The notes under the pieces are model-generated. The model ran no database searches, was not told the DNA's origin, and saw only the letters and a program-made list of their open reading frames with translations. Below are positions 56,909-64,000 of a DNA stretch of 64,000 bases, piece by piece; position 1 is the stretch's first letter; the number at the start of each line of letters is the position of its first letter. Origin of the DNA: Deltaproteobacteria bacterium (GTDB lineage Bacteria; Desulfobacterota; Desulfuromonadia; Geobacterales; Pseudopelobacteraceae); NCBI GenBank assembly GCA_021781535.1, contig JAJXWO010000003.1, positions 1-64,000 on the forward strand, given 5' to 3'. Position numbers and translations under genes: made by a program.

Positions 56909-58054
56909 ATGAAAACGCGTATTCCGATATCTTTTGCGCGCTTTTGGGCGATTATCATTAAGGAATTCGTCCAGATGCGCCGGGATCGCCTTACGTTCGG
57001 CATGATTATCGGCATTCCGGTGATTCAGCTCATGCTTTTCGGGTATGCGATAAACGGCGACCCAAAACACCTTCCCACCGCAGTACTTCTTGCCGACAGC
57101 AGCCAGCAGGGGCGTTCCATGCTGGCTGCTCTCAAGAACAGCGACTACTTCAACTTTGTCCGTGAAATTCATACCGTGGGTGAAGCGGATGCCGCGCTCG
57201 CGCGTGGCGAAGTCCAGTTTATCGTAACCATTCCGGAAAATTTCAGCAGGGACCTGCTGCGCGGCGACAAGCCTGCCGTCCTGATTGAAGCGGATGCGAC
57301 CGATCCGTCTGCTACCGGCAACGCCATCGCCTCCTTGCGCGCAGTCCTTGGCAGGGGGCTGCAGCATGATCTCAAAGGGCCGCTGGCGTATCTGGCAGGA
57401 GGAGACGACAGCCCCATAGATGTACGTGTCCATGCCCGGTACAACCCGGAAGGGATCTCGCAGTACAATATTGTCCCGGGGCTGATGGGGGTCGTCTTGA
57501 CGATGACCATGGTGATGATAACCGGCCTGGCCATTACCCGCGAGCGGGAGCGGGGCACCATGGAAAACCTCCTCTCCATGCCGACCAGACCGGTCGAGGT
57601 GCTGCTCGGTAAAATCATTCCCTATATTTTTGTCGGCTACATCCAGATCGGGTTGATCCTCATCGCGGCCCGATTTCTGTTCCAGGTACCGATGATCGGC
57701 AGCGTCCCGCTGCTGATGTTATCAGCTTCGGTATTTATTGCCGCCAACCTGGCAATGGGCATCACATTTTCGACTCTGGCAAAAAACCAGCTCCAGGCCG
57801 TGCAGATGACTTTCTTCTTCTTTCTCCCATCCATACTGCTTTCGGGGTTCATGTTCCCGTTCCGCGGCATGCCCGGATGGGCACAGGCCATTGGTGAACT
57901 ATTACCGCTCACTCATTTCCTGCGCATTGTCCGGGGAATCCTCCTGAAAGGTAACGGCTTTGAAGAGGTGATCCTGCAACTCTGGCAGATCGCGCTGTTT
58001 GCCGTTATCGTGCTGGCCATCGCCATAAAACGCTACCGGAAAACCCTGGATTAA
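56909..58054 (+). CDS. ABC-2 type transporter permease (YbhS/YbhR-like)
   Basis: 381 residues. One N-terminal helix (about 25-45), then a large extracytoplasmic domain (about 45-175), and five or six C-terminal helices (ITREREREGTMENLLSMP cytoplasmic coupling-type loop near 215; LIAARFLFQVPMIGS, HFLRIVRGILLKGNG). It exports drugs or other hydrophobic molecules with the HlyD lipoprotein and ATPase. Only one permease is present, so a homodimer is likely. The next gene converges 3 bp beyond its stop. Confidence 0.9.
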   Translation: MKTRIPISFARFWAIIIKEFVQMRRDRLTFGMIIGIPVIQLMLFGYAINGDPKHLPTAVLLADSSQQGRSMLAALKNSDYFNFVREIHTVGEADAALARGEVQFIVTIPENFSRDLLRGDKPAVLIEADATDPSATGNAIASLRAVLGRGLQHDLKGPLAYLAGGDDSPIDVRVHARYNPEGISQYNIVPGLMGVVLTMTMVMITGLAITRERERGTMENLLSMPTRPVEVLLGKIIPYIFVGYIQIGLILIAARFLFQVPMIGSVPLLMLSASVFIAANLAMGITFSTLAKNQLQAVQMTFFFFLPSILLSGFMFPFRGMPGWAQAIGELLPLTHFLRIVRGILLKGNGFEEVILQLWQIALFAVIVLAIAIKRYRKTLD

Positions 58055-58057
58055 CGG

Positions 58058-58588
58058 TCAGGCCGGGTACGGTATCCCCAAGCGTGTGGCTGCTTCCCGG
58101 TAAACCTGTTGGGCTCCCGCATTGAACTGGGCGAAAATGATCCGTTCCAGCTCCGGATACAATCCGCCGGCGTTCAGTGCCGCCTCGAGAGCAATGACCG
58201 CCGCCGCGCGCATCGGATAGCCGTAGACCCCGGCACTGATGGCGGGAAAGGCGATGCTTTTCAGGCCGTGCAGATGCGCGACCTCGAAACAGCGGCGATA
58301 CGCTTTCTGCAGCAATTCCGGTTCGCCGTGCGCGCCGTCCTTCCAAACCGGCCCAACGGTATGGATGACGTGCCGGGCTGGGAGCTGGTATCCCCCCGTA
58401 ATCTTGGCATCTCCGGTATCGCAGCCGTGAAGTCCGGCGCATTCCCGGACGAGTTCAGGACCGGCGGCCCGGTGAATGGCGCCATCCACTCCCCCGCCGC
58501 CCAGCAAGGTATTGTTGGCGGCATTCACAATGGCATCCACGGCCAGGGTCGTGATGTCTCCCTGAATAATTTCGATGGTTGCTGACAT
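58058..58588 (-). CDS. Macrodomain protein, O-acetyl-ADP-ribose deacetylase-like
   Basis: The start at 58588 ([13 protein letters not shown]) follows GGGGGAGA; the frame is open further upstream without a good signal. 176 residues, single macro domain: [37 protein letters not shown] and [15 protein letters not shown] ligand-binding loops. It removes ADP-ribose or O-acetyl groups. It ends next to the permease gene. E. coli YmdB is the closest known relative in type, different from the YmdB at 22 kb. Confidence 0.92.
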   Translation of the reverse strand: MSATIEIIQGDITTLAVDAIVNAANNTLLGGGGVDGAIHRAAGPELVRECAGLHGCDTGDAKITGGYQLPARHVIHTVGPVWKDGAHGEPELLQKAYRRCFEVAHLHGLKSIAFPAISAGVYGYPMRAAAVIALEAALNAGGLYPELERIIFAQFNAGAQQVYREAATRLGIPYPA

Positions 58589-58689
58589 ATTCTCCCCCTT
58601 CACCCTCATATTTTTGTCCCGCAATCTGGTCCCCACACCGCTTTCTGGTTCTCTGGTAGCAGGTTTCAGATATTTTCCGCAACAAAAAC

Positions 58690-58731
58690 AAAACGGCCCG
58701 TTGTCACGAGTGCGTGGCAACGGGCCGTTTT
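58690..58731 (-). terminator. Strong terminator of the 4Fe-4S/YgbA-like genes
   Basis: A perfect 14-bp inverted repeat (AAAACGGCCCGTTG at 58690-58703 with 58718-58731), extended by CAC/GTG inside, with a short loop. On the minus strand it is followed by TTTTGTTTTTG. The A/T symmetry also allows it to act on the plus strand. Confidence 0.88.
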
Positions 58732-58752
58732 CATTTCACAGGACTGAAAGAG

Positions 58753-59505
58753 TTACCCCTTGATCTGCCCCTGAATTCCGATCGTAACTTCCTTATACGG
58801 GATCTGCTTGCCGGAGGCCGCCAGCGCCTGACGCGCCGCCATTCCGATGCCGCCGCAGCAGGGGACTTCCATCTTCAGCACGGTGATGCTCTTGATGTCG
58901 GATTTGCTGAACAGCTCGGTCAGCTTCTGGGTGTAGAAGTTGTTGTCGTCAAGCTTGGGACAGCCCATCACGACCGCTTTCCCTTTGAGAAAGTCTTCGT
59001 GGTATCCAGCATAGGCCACCGGGACGCAGTCGGCGGTGATCAGCAGGTCAGCACCTTGGAAATAGGACGCAGTGGTGGACACCAGGTGCAGTTGCACCGG
59101 CCATTGCCCCAACTGGCTCTGCTGGCTGCCGCTCGGGGCGGATTCAGCCACTGTCACCGGTGGAGTAAAACTCATGGCGCGAGAGCCGGGACAACCGCCA
59201 CCGCCATGATGATGAGCTGTTGCCGGAGCTTGGGGGGCACGCTGGTGAACCGGCGCTGGCGTGCCCTGGGCAGCCAGATGCTGTTCAACCGCGGCCTCAT
59301 CAAACTCGTCGGTATCGCGTTCTTCAATCCGGATTGCATCCCGCGGGCATTCGCCCAGGCAAGCGCCCAAACCGTCACAGAGGTTGTCCGCCGCCAGCTC
59401 CGCCTTGCCGTTGACGATCTTGATCGCCCCCTCGGCACACGAAGGGACACAGAGTCCGCAGCCATCACATTTTTCCTGGTCAATTTTTACGATTTTTCTC
59501 AGCAT
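58753..59505 (-). CDS. 4Fe-4S ferredoxin-domain protein with His/Gly-rich linker
   Basis: 250 residues. The first 60 residues hold two 4Fe-4S motifs (CDGCGLCVPSC and CDGLGACLGECP). A Pro/Ala/Gln/His linker contains HHHGGGGCPGSRAM (about 98-111). The C-terminal part (about 130-250) has further cysteines (ADCVPVAYAGYHEDF, VMGCPKLDD, MEVPCCGGIG). It likely moves electrons. Similar proteins often sit beside hcp-type nitrosative-stress genes. AAGGAG precedes the ATG. Confidence 0.85.
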   Translation of the reverse strand: MLRKIVKIDQEKCDGCGLCVPSCAEGAIKIVNGKAELAADNLCDGLGACLGECPRDAIRIEERDTDEFDEAAVEQHLAAQGTPAPVHQRAPQAPATAHHHGGGGCPGSRAMSFTPPVTVAESAPSGSQQSQLGQWPVQLHLVSTTASYFQGADLLITADCVPVAYAGYHEDFLKGKAVVMGCPKLDDNNFYTQKLTELFSKSDIKSITVLKMEVPCCGGIGMAARQALAASGKQIPYKEVTIGIQGQIKG

Positions 59506-59568
59506 GGTACATCTCCTTTGTAATAATTCGGCTTTTTTGAATGTAATAGAGCGTCAAAATACGCCTGA

Positions 59569-59913
59569 TTAGAAAAAATAATGCCAGAGGTAATCCAGCC
59601 TGCCTCTCATCATCAGTTTCCGCCCTGCATAGGACATGATCTCCCGCACCTTTTCGCGGTGCAAAGAATCATAACAGTGAATTCGGCACCGTTTGCAGGT
59701 CGGTTTTTCGGCTTCAAGCGGGCATTTCAGTCTTTTGGATATGGCATACTCCAGAAAAGATGCACATTCCGGGCAGAGGCTGCGCCCCCCCATGCCTGCC
59801 GGCAGAGTGGCCGGGGTGAGTCCGATGGTGTGGTGTTTACCGGCGCAATAGATCTCGACAAACTTCCCGATCAGCCTGATATCCTTTTTTTGTAGCCTGG
59901 TACCTGTTTCCAT
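59569..59913 (-). CDS. YgbA-like (nitrous-oxide-stimulated promoter) protein
   Basis: 114 residues with the cysteine/histidine pattern of the YgbA family: FVEIYCAGKHH, LCPECASFLEYA, CPLEAEKPTCKRCRIHCYD and IMSYAGRKLM. Eight or so Cys/His suggest a metal or iron-sulfur site. E. coli ygbA is induced by nitric oxide through NsrR. Here it is 63 bp upstream of the ferredoxin gene, and a dyad at 59949 may control both. Function is unknown. Confidence 0.82.
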   Translation of the reverse strand: METGTRLQKKDIRLIGKFVEIYCAGKHHTIGLTPATLPAGMGGRSLCPECASFLEYAISKRLKCPLEAEKPTCKRCRIHCYDSLHREKVREIMSYAGRKLMMRGRLDYLWHYFF

Positions 59914-59948
59914 GAGTGCGATACTCCTCCATATTTACTTCATCATAC

Positions 59949-59962
59949 ATGACACAGGTCAA
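59949..59962 (-). promoter_or_regulatory. FNR/HcpR-like dyad upstream of the YgbA-like gene
   Basis: On the minus strand TTGAC-CTGT-GTCAT, with only one mismatch in the arms, 36 bp upstream of the 59913 start. TTGAC-N4-GTCAA is a CRP/FNR-family type of site, proposed for HcpR regulators in delta-proteobacteria. Confidence 0.45.
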
Positions 59963-60043
59963 TTTTTTCAGCTTTTCCTTTACGCAGGGTAGCGGTTTGC
60001 TATACTATCATCGTACACATATGTCACGCCGTGCGAGGTACCC

Positions 60044-60556
60044 GTGATCACCAAAGCCGTCTCATTTGTCGCCGTTTCAGGAACCGGCAAGACCACGCTG
60101 CTGGAAAAAGTCATTGCGGAGTTGAAACTGCGCGGCTATCGGATCGGGGCCATCAAGCATGACGCGCACCGCTTCGACATTGACCACCCCGGCAAGGACA
60201 GCCATCGCCTGACCTCTGCGGGGGCCGACACCATGGTGATTTCGTCTCCGGAGAAGCTGGCTCTGGTCAAAAGGCACGCTGAACCACCCTCCATTGAAGA
60301 ATTGATTACCACCTATTTCAGCGATGTGGACCTGATCCTGACCGAAGGCTTCAAAAAGAGCAGCCTCCCCAAGATCGAGGTGCATCGCAGGGAGTGGAGC
60401 AGTACTCTCATCTGCCGGGGCAACGAGCACGATCCCACCCTGATTGCAGTGGCCTCCGACGAACCTCTGGAGCTTGACGTGACGCTCCTCGAGCTGAACA
60501 ACCCGGCTCAAATTGCCGATTTCATCGAGAGCACCATCATTCATGCAACTGACTGA
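60044..60556 (+). CDS. mobB: Molybdopterin-guanine dinucleotide biosynthesis protein MobB
   Basis: 170 residues, GTG start with GAGGT upstream. P-loop near the N-terminus VAVSGTGKTTLLEK, then AIKHDAHRFDIDHPGKDS and TEGFKKSSLPKIEVHR, all typical of MobB, a GTPase that helps attach GMP to molybdenum cofactor. Overlaps moaA by 14 bp, starting the Moco operon. Confidence 0.93.
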   Translation: MITKAVSFVAVSGTGKTTLLEKVIAELKLRGYRIGAIKHDAHRFDIDHPGKDSHRLTSAGADTMVISSPEKLALVKRHAEPPSIEELITTYFSDVDLILTEGFKKSSLPKIEVHRREWSSTLICRGNEHDPTLIAVASDEPLELDVTLLELNNPAQIADFIESTIIHATD

Positions 60557-61523
60557 CTCCATCGGGAGAAACATAAACTACCTGCGGTTGTCGGTAACAG
60601 ATCGCTGCAATATGCGCTGTTTCTACTGTATGCCCGCAGCGGGCATCGCCAAGAAAACGCATGACGCCATGCTTTCCTACGAGGAACTACTCCTGATCGC
60701 GGAAACTGCCGTGTCGCTGGGGATCGAGAAGATCCGCATCACCGGTGGGGAGCCGCTGGTACGGTCCGGCATTATCGATTTTCTGGCAAAACTTGCCACA
60801 ATTCCCGGACTCAGACACGTGGCCCTGACGACCAACGGCCTGCTGCTGGAAGATCTTGCCGTCGGCCTGTACAAGAGCGGAGTACAGCGGCTAAACATCA
60901 GCCTCGACTCCCTTTCCCCCCATACTTTTAGCGACATCACCCGTGGCGGTGACCTGAATAAAGTGTTGGCCGGCCTGGATGCCGCAGAGCGGGCCGGCTT
61001 CCCTCCCCCCAAAATCAATGTTGTCGTCATGCGCGGGGTTAACGACAGTGAAATTCTTAACTTTGCCACCATGACCCTGTCCCATGGCAATTCCATCCGT
61101 TTCATCGAATACATGCCGGTAGTCAAAGAAGATGGGTGGCAGCGTTTCTGCATCTCCGGAGAAGAGATCCTGCAGCGCATTGCTGCCAGTTATCGACTGG
61201 AGCCGCTTGACAAGGGTGCCTTTGCCGGGCCTTCGCGGGATTTTCGCATCCCCGGCGCACGGGGTAGTATCGGCATCATCACCGCAGTATCCGGTCATTT
61301 CTGCAGCGACTGCAACCGCATCCGGGTCACGTCTGCCGGCCAGGCAAAGGGGTGCCTGTTTTCTGACGAAAGAACGGACCTTGTGCCTTATCTGCGCCCC
61401 CCTGACCGGGAGCAACTGGCGGAAGTGCTGCGAAAGATAGTGGCGACCAAACCGGAGCACCACTCCATCACCACTGAAGGGTACGCACACCAGAATTTTA
61501 CCATGTCACAAATCGGGGGGTAA
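60543..61523 (+). CDS. moaA: GTP 3',8-cyclase MoaA
   Basis: Met 60543 (MQLTDSIGRNINYLRLS) gives 326 residues. Radical SAM cluster CNMRCFYC near residue 22, GGEP (about 74), and the C-terminal second cluster CSDCNRIRVTSAGQAKGC, with the conserved Gly-Gly tail (QIGG). It makes the first intermediate of molybdopterin from GTP, with MoaC. It overlaps mobB and is 6 bp before the MOSC gene. Confidence 0.96.
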   Translation: MQLTDSIGRNINYLRLSVTDRCNMRCFYCMPAAGIAKKTHDAMLSYEELLLIAETAVSLGIEKIRITGGEPLVRSGIIDFLAKLATIPGLRHVALTTNGLLLEDLAVGLYKSGVQRLNISLDSLSPHTFSDITRGGDLNKVLAGLDAAERAGFPPPKINVVVMRGVNDSEILNFATMTLSHGNSIRFIEYMPVVKEDGWQRFCISGEEILQRIAASYRLEPLDKGAFAGPSRDFRIPGARGSIGIITAVSGHFCSDCNRIRVTSAGQAKGCLFSDERTDLVPYLRPPDREQLAEVLRKIVATKPEHHSITTEGYAHQNFTMSQIGG

Positions 61524-61529
61524 TATACT

Positions 61530-61961
61530 ATGGCTCACGTCGAGGCGGTCTGTATCAGCGCAAACAAAGGCGAGCGCAAGACACCGGTAGCAGAGGTTAC
61601 TTTACGTGTAAACCACGGCATCGTCGGTGATGCCCATGCCGGAGACTGGCACCGCCAGGTAAGCCTGCTGGCAACGGAGAGTATTGACAAGATGCGGGCC
61701 ATGGGACTTGATGTGACGGCGGGAGACTTTGCCGAGAACATCACCACCACCGGCATCGATCTGGTGTCGCTGCCGGTCGGCACCCGCCTGCTGATAGGAG
61801 AAACCCTGATGGAGGTCACCCAGATCGGCAAGGAGTGCCACACCCGCTGTGCCATTTATTACCAGGCCGGCGACTGCGTCATGCCGAAGGAAGGAATTTT
61901 TGCCATCGTTATTACGGAAGGAATCATCAGGCCGGGAGATGGGATAAAGACCGCACCCTGA
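61530..61961 (+). CDS. MOSC-domain protein
   Basis: 143 residues, single MOSC domain: VNHGIVGDAHAGDWHRQVSLL and GDFAENITTTGIDLVSLPVG, with the cofactor-binding Cys in GKECHTRCAIY and the tail ITEGIIRPGDGI. It would transfer sulfur to or bind molybdenum cofactor. Third gene of the Moco operon. Confidence 0.9.
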   Translation: MAHVEAVCISANKGERKTPVAEVTLRVNHGIVGDAHAGDWHRQVSLLATESIDKMRAMGLDVTAGDFAENITTTGIDLVSLPVGTRLLIGETLMEVTQIGKECHTRCAIYYQAGDCVMPKEGIFAIVITEGIIRPGDGIKTAP

Positions 61962-62051
61962 TCCCGGCTGATTTTTTCTTTGCCTCTCCTTGCTTATTCC
62001 TAGTATTATGCGCTGGTTTCATATCTCCCTCTTCCGGATACCAACATACAC

Positions 62052-64000
62052 ATGGATGAATCAAAAAAAGAAAAACTGATTAAAGAGCTGCAGGGGATGG
62101 GGCTGGGAACCATCGGCGTCTTCATTCTGCTCGCGTTTCTGACCTATAATTCCACTGATGTTTCCTGGAACAGTTACTCCAACATAGGGAGTATCAACAA
62201 CCTTGGAGGCCGGCTGGGAGCCCAGATAGCCGATCTGTTCTTTATCAGCTTCGGCCTGGCCTCATACCTGATTCCACTGGCACTGCTCTACATGGCCTAT
62301 ACCCTTTTCCGCTTTAAAGAGATCCGCCTGCGCTCATACAAACTGGCAGCTGCTTTTGGACTGCTCTTCTCTCTGGCAACCCTGTTTGCCTTTTTCCGCG
62401 ACAAAACCTTTTTATTCGGCCAACAGGTGGCGACCGGCGGCGCGGTCGGTGTAGTAGTTGCCCGCGCCTTCAAAAATACTGTCGGCGTCACTGGCGCCCT
62501 GCTCCTGCTTTTGCCGCTGCTGGCAGCCTCGATTATGATTCTTTCGAAATTTTCCTTTATCCTGTTTGCCGGATGGTGGGTGGAAAACCTCAAGCATAAA
62601 TGGGCCGCCTGGCAAAAGCGGCGCACCAGTGCCCACGCCGAGCGGACCCGCGTCAAAGCAAAAGAGGACGGGCTCCCCGCGGCTGCGGCCAGCGGCCCGG
62701 TTATCAAACCGCTGGCGCCGCCTCCTCCGCGGCCAAACATTCTCAAGAAGGAAAAGGATAAAAAGAAGGAAGACGCAAAAACGGCCGCAGTACAGGAAAC
62801 CTTTGAGTTTATCAAAGCGGAAGGGGATTTTCATACCCCCCCCTTCTCGCTGCTGGATATTCCACCTGCCACTGAAAAAACTCTCGACCGGGATGCGCTG
62901 ACCATGAATGCGCGCTTGTTGGAGAAAAAACTCAAAGATTACAACATTGACGGCGAAGTTGTGGAAATCTGCCCGGGCCCGGTCATCACGATGTACGAGT
63001 TTTCACCGGCCCCGGGAATCAAGATCAGCCGCATTGCCGGGCTTACCGATGACCTGACCATGGCGCTGCAGGCGATGTCGATCCGCATCGTGGCACCGAT
63101 TCCCGGCAAGGGGGTGGTCGGCATCGAGGTCCCGAACCGCGACCGCGACATGGTTTTCCTGCGAGAGATTTTCAACTGCGAGCATTTTTCCCACAGCAAG
63201 ATGAAGCTGCCGCTGGCCCTGGGGAAAGACATTGCCGGATTGCCGGTCGTCACCGACCTGGCCAAGGCGCCGCACCTGCTGGTGGCCGGTTCAACCGGCT
63301 CCGGCAAGTCAGTCTCGATCAACACCATGATCCTTTCACTGCTCTACACTTCCACCCCCAAGGACGTGCGCATGATCATGGTTGACCCCAAGATGCTGGA
63401 GTTCTCCATGTACGAAGGGATTCCGCACCTGCTGCTGCCGGTCGTAACCGAGCCGAAGAAGGCCTCACTGGCGCTGAAATGGGCGGTAAACGAGATGGAG
63501 CGCCGCTATCAGTTGCTCTCCGACAAGGGCGTGCGCAACATTGATTCCTACAACAAGAAACTGGCTGGAGAACTCATCGAGCAGGAGGAGCTCGACGCAC
63601 TCTCCGACGCCGAAATCATCGAGGAGCTTGAAGAGGTTGTTGAAGAGGGTGATGACGTCATCGATCCGATTCCGCTGATCGTTGATGACGGTGAGATTCT
63701 GGAACACAGCCATCTTCCCTATATCGTGGTGATCGTGGACGAGCTGGCCGACCTGATGATGGTCGCCGGTCGTGAAGTCGAGGAGCATATCGCCCGTCTG
63801 GCCCAGAAAGCACGTGCCTCCGGCATCCACCTGATCCTCGCCACCCAGCGCCCTTCCGTAGATGTCATCACCGGCCTGATCAAGGCCAACCTGCCGTCGC
63901 GCATCTCATTTCAGGTCACCTCGAAAGTCGATTCGCGCACCATCCTGGACACCAACGGCGCTGAAAGCCTGCTCGGCAACGGTGATATGCTCTATATGCC
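62052..64000 (+). CDS. ftsK: DNA translocase FtsK, N-terminal part (3' end outside window)
   Basis: The frame is open from ATG 62052 to the window end (649 codons plus 2 bases). Four N-terminal membrane helices are visible (for example [48 protein letters not shown], then [14 protein letters not shown]). A Lys/Pro-rich linker follows, then the motor with [16 protein letters not shown] (Walker A, about 63289-63336) and [14 protein letters not shown] (Walker B). It pumps DNA at the division septum. An acidic insert (about 63590-63700) precedes Walker B. Confidence 0.95.
   Translation, partial: MDESKKEKLIKELQGMGLGTIGVFILLAFLTYNSTDVSWNSYSNIGSINNLGGRLGAQIADLFFISFGLASYLIPLALLYMAYTLFRFKEIRLRSYKLAAAFGLLFSLATLFAFFRDKTFLFGQQVATGGAVGVVVARAFKNTVGVTGALLLLLPLLAASIMILSKFSFILFAGWWVENLKHKWAAWQKRRTSAHAERTRVKAKEDGLPAAAASGPVIKPLAPPPPRPNILKKEKDKKKEDAKTAAVQETFEFIKAEGDFHTPPFSLLDIPPATEKTLDRDALTMNARLLEKKLKDYNIDGEVVEICPGPVITMYEFSPAPGIKISRIAGLTDDLTMALQAMSIRIVAPIPGKGVVGIEVPNRDRDMVFLREIFNCEHFSHSKMKLPLALGKDIAGLPVVTDLAKAPHLLVAGSTGSGKSVSINTMILSLLYTSTPKDVRMIMVDPKMLEFSMYEGIPHLLLPVVTEPKKASLALKWAVNEMERRYQLLSDKGVRNIDSYNKKLAGELIEQEELDALSDAEIIEELEEVVEEGDDVIDPIPLIVDDGEILEHSHLPYIVVIVDELADLMMVAGREVEEHIARLAQKARASGIHLILATQRPSVDVITGLIKANLPSRISFQVTSKVDSRTILDTNGAESLLGNGDMLYM

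Overview
The window looks like a chromosomal segment of a Desulfuromonadales/Geobacteraceae-type anaerobic bacterium. This is inferred from gene content and order: zapB-zapA-6S RNA-5-FCL-rny-ymdB-tyrS, roadblock-ftsY, smc, many c-di-GMP and sensor proteins, a 4Fe-4S/YgbA-like pair, and a Moco operon. No rRNA, tRNA, IS element, integrase or CRISPR array was seen. Both ends cut genes: a TPR protein at the left and ftsK at the right.

Region 1-14.5 kb: the end of a TPR protein, then a LysR regulator divergent from a secreted rhodanese and a DUF3047 protein, then a GAF-GGDEF-EAL protein. The most unusual gene follows at 4586-7615. It is a 1009-residue fusion of a radical SAM enzyme, an ArsM-type methyltransferase with all four expected cysteines, and a zinc-ribbon/DUF5714 domain. 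Next come a CoA-disulfide-reductase-like enzyme fused to rhodanese, mogA, an RlmI-like methyltransferase, a short GGQ release-factor-like protein, plsC, two small membrane proteins and RNase J, closed by a strong terminator.

Region 14.5-32.8 kb, mostly on the minus strand: a soluble PAS chemoreceptor, and a tightly coupled signalling operon (two PAS histidine kinases and an HD-GYP response regulator). Then a division/RNA-turnover run: tyrS, ymdB, rny, 5-FCL, a 6S RNA candidate, zapA and zapB with a near-consensus sigma70 promoter, ftsY overlapping a roadblock-domain gene, an unassigned structured intergenic element, an OmpH/Skp-like protein, smc and a cytidylate-kinase-like protein.

Region 33-42.7 kb carries lipid genes: a long-chain acyl-CoA synthetase, a MerR regulator divergent from GDPD-glpD, and an acyltransferase-alpha/beta-hydrolase fusion, followed by the ABC-F protein Uup. 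Together these could move glycerol-phosphate and acyl groups between breakdown and resynthesis.

Region 42.7-49.7 kb is an AT-richer type I restriction-modification island: hsdM, a truncated rhuM remnant, a KilA-N gene, hsdS and hsdR. The hsdS linker holds three perfect 12-bp (ELTA) repeats like those that set recognition-spacer length in EcoR124-type systems.

Region 49.8-64 kb: a DUF1653 protein, a NifU-like scaffold, aspartase, two hypothetical proteins, a second ABC-F protein, a YbhGFS-like ABC exporter, a macrodomain protein, a 4Fe-4S/YgbA-like pair with an FNR/HcpR-like dyad, a molybdenum-cofactor operon (mobB-moaA-MOSC), and the start of ftsK.
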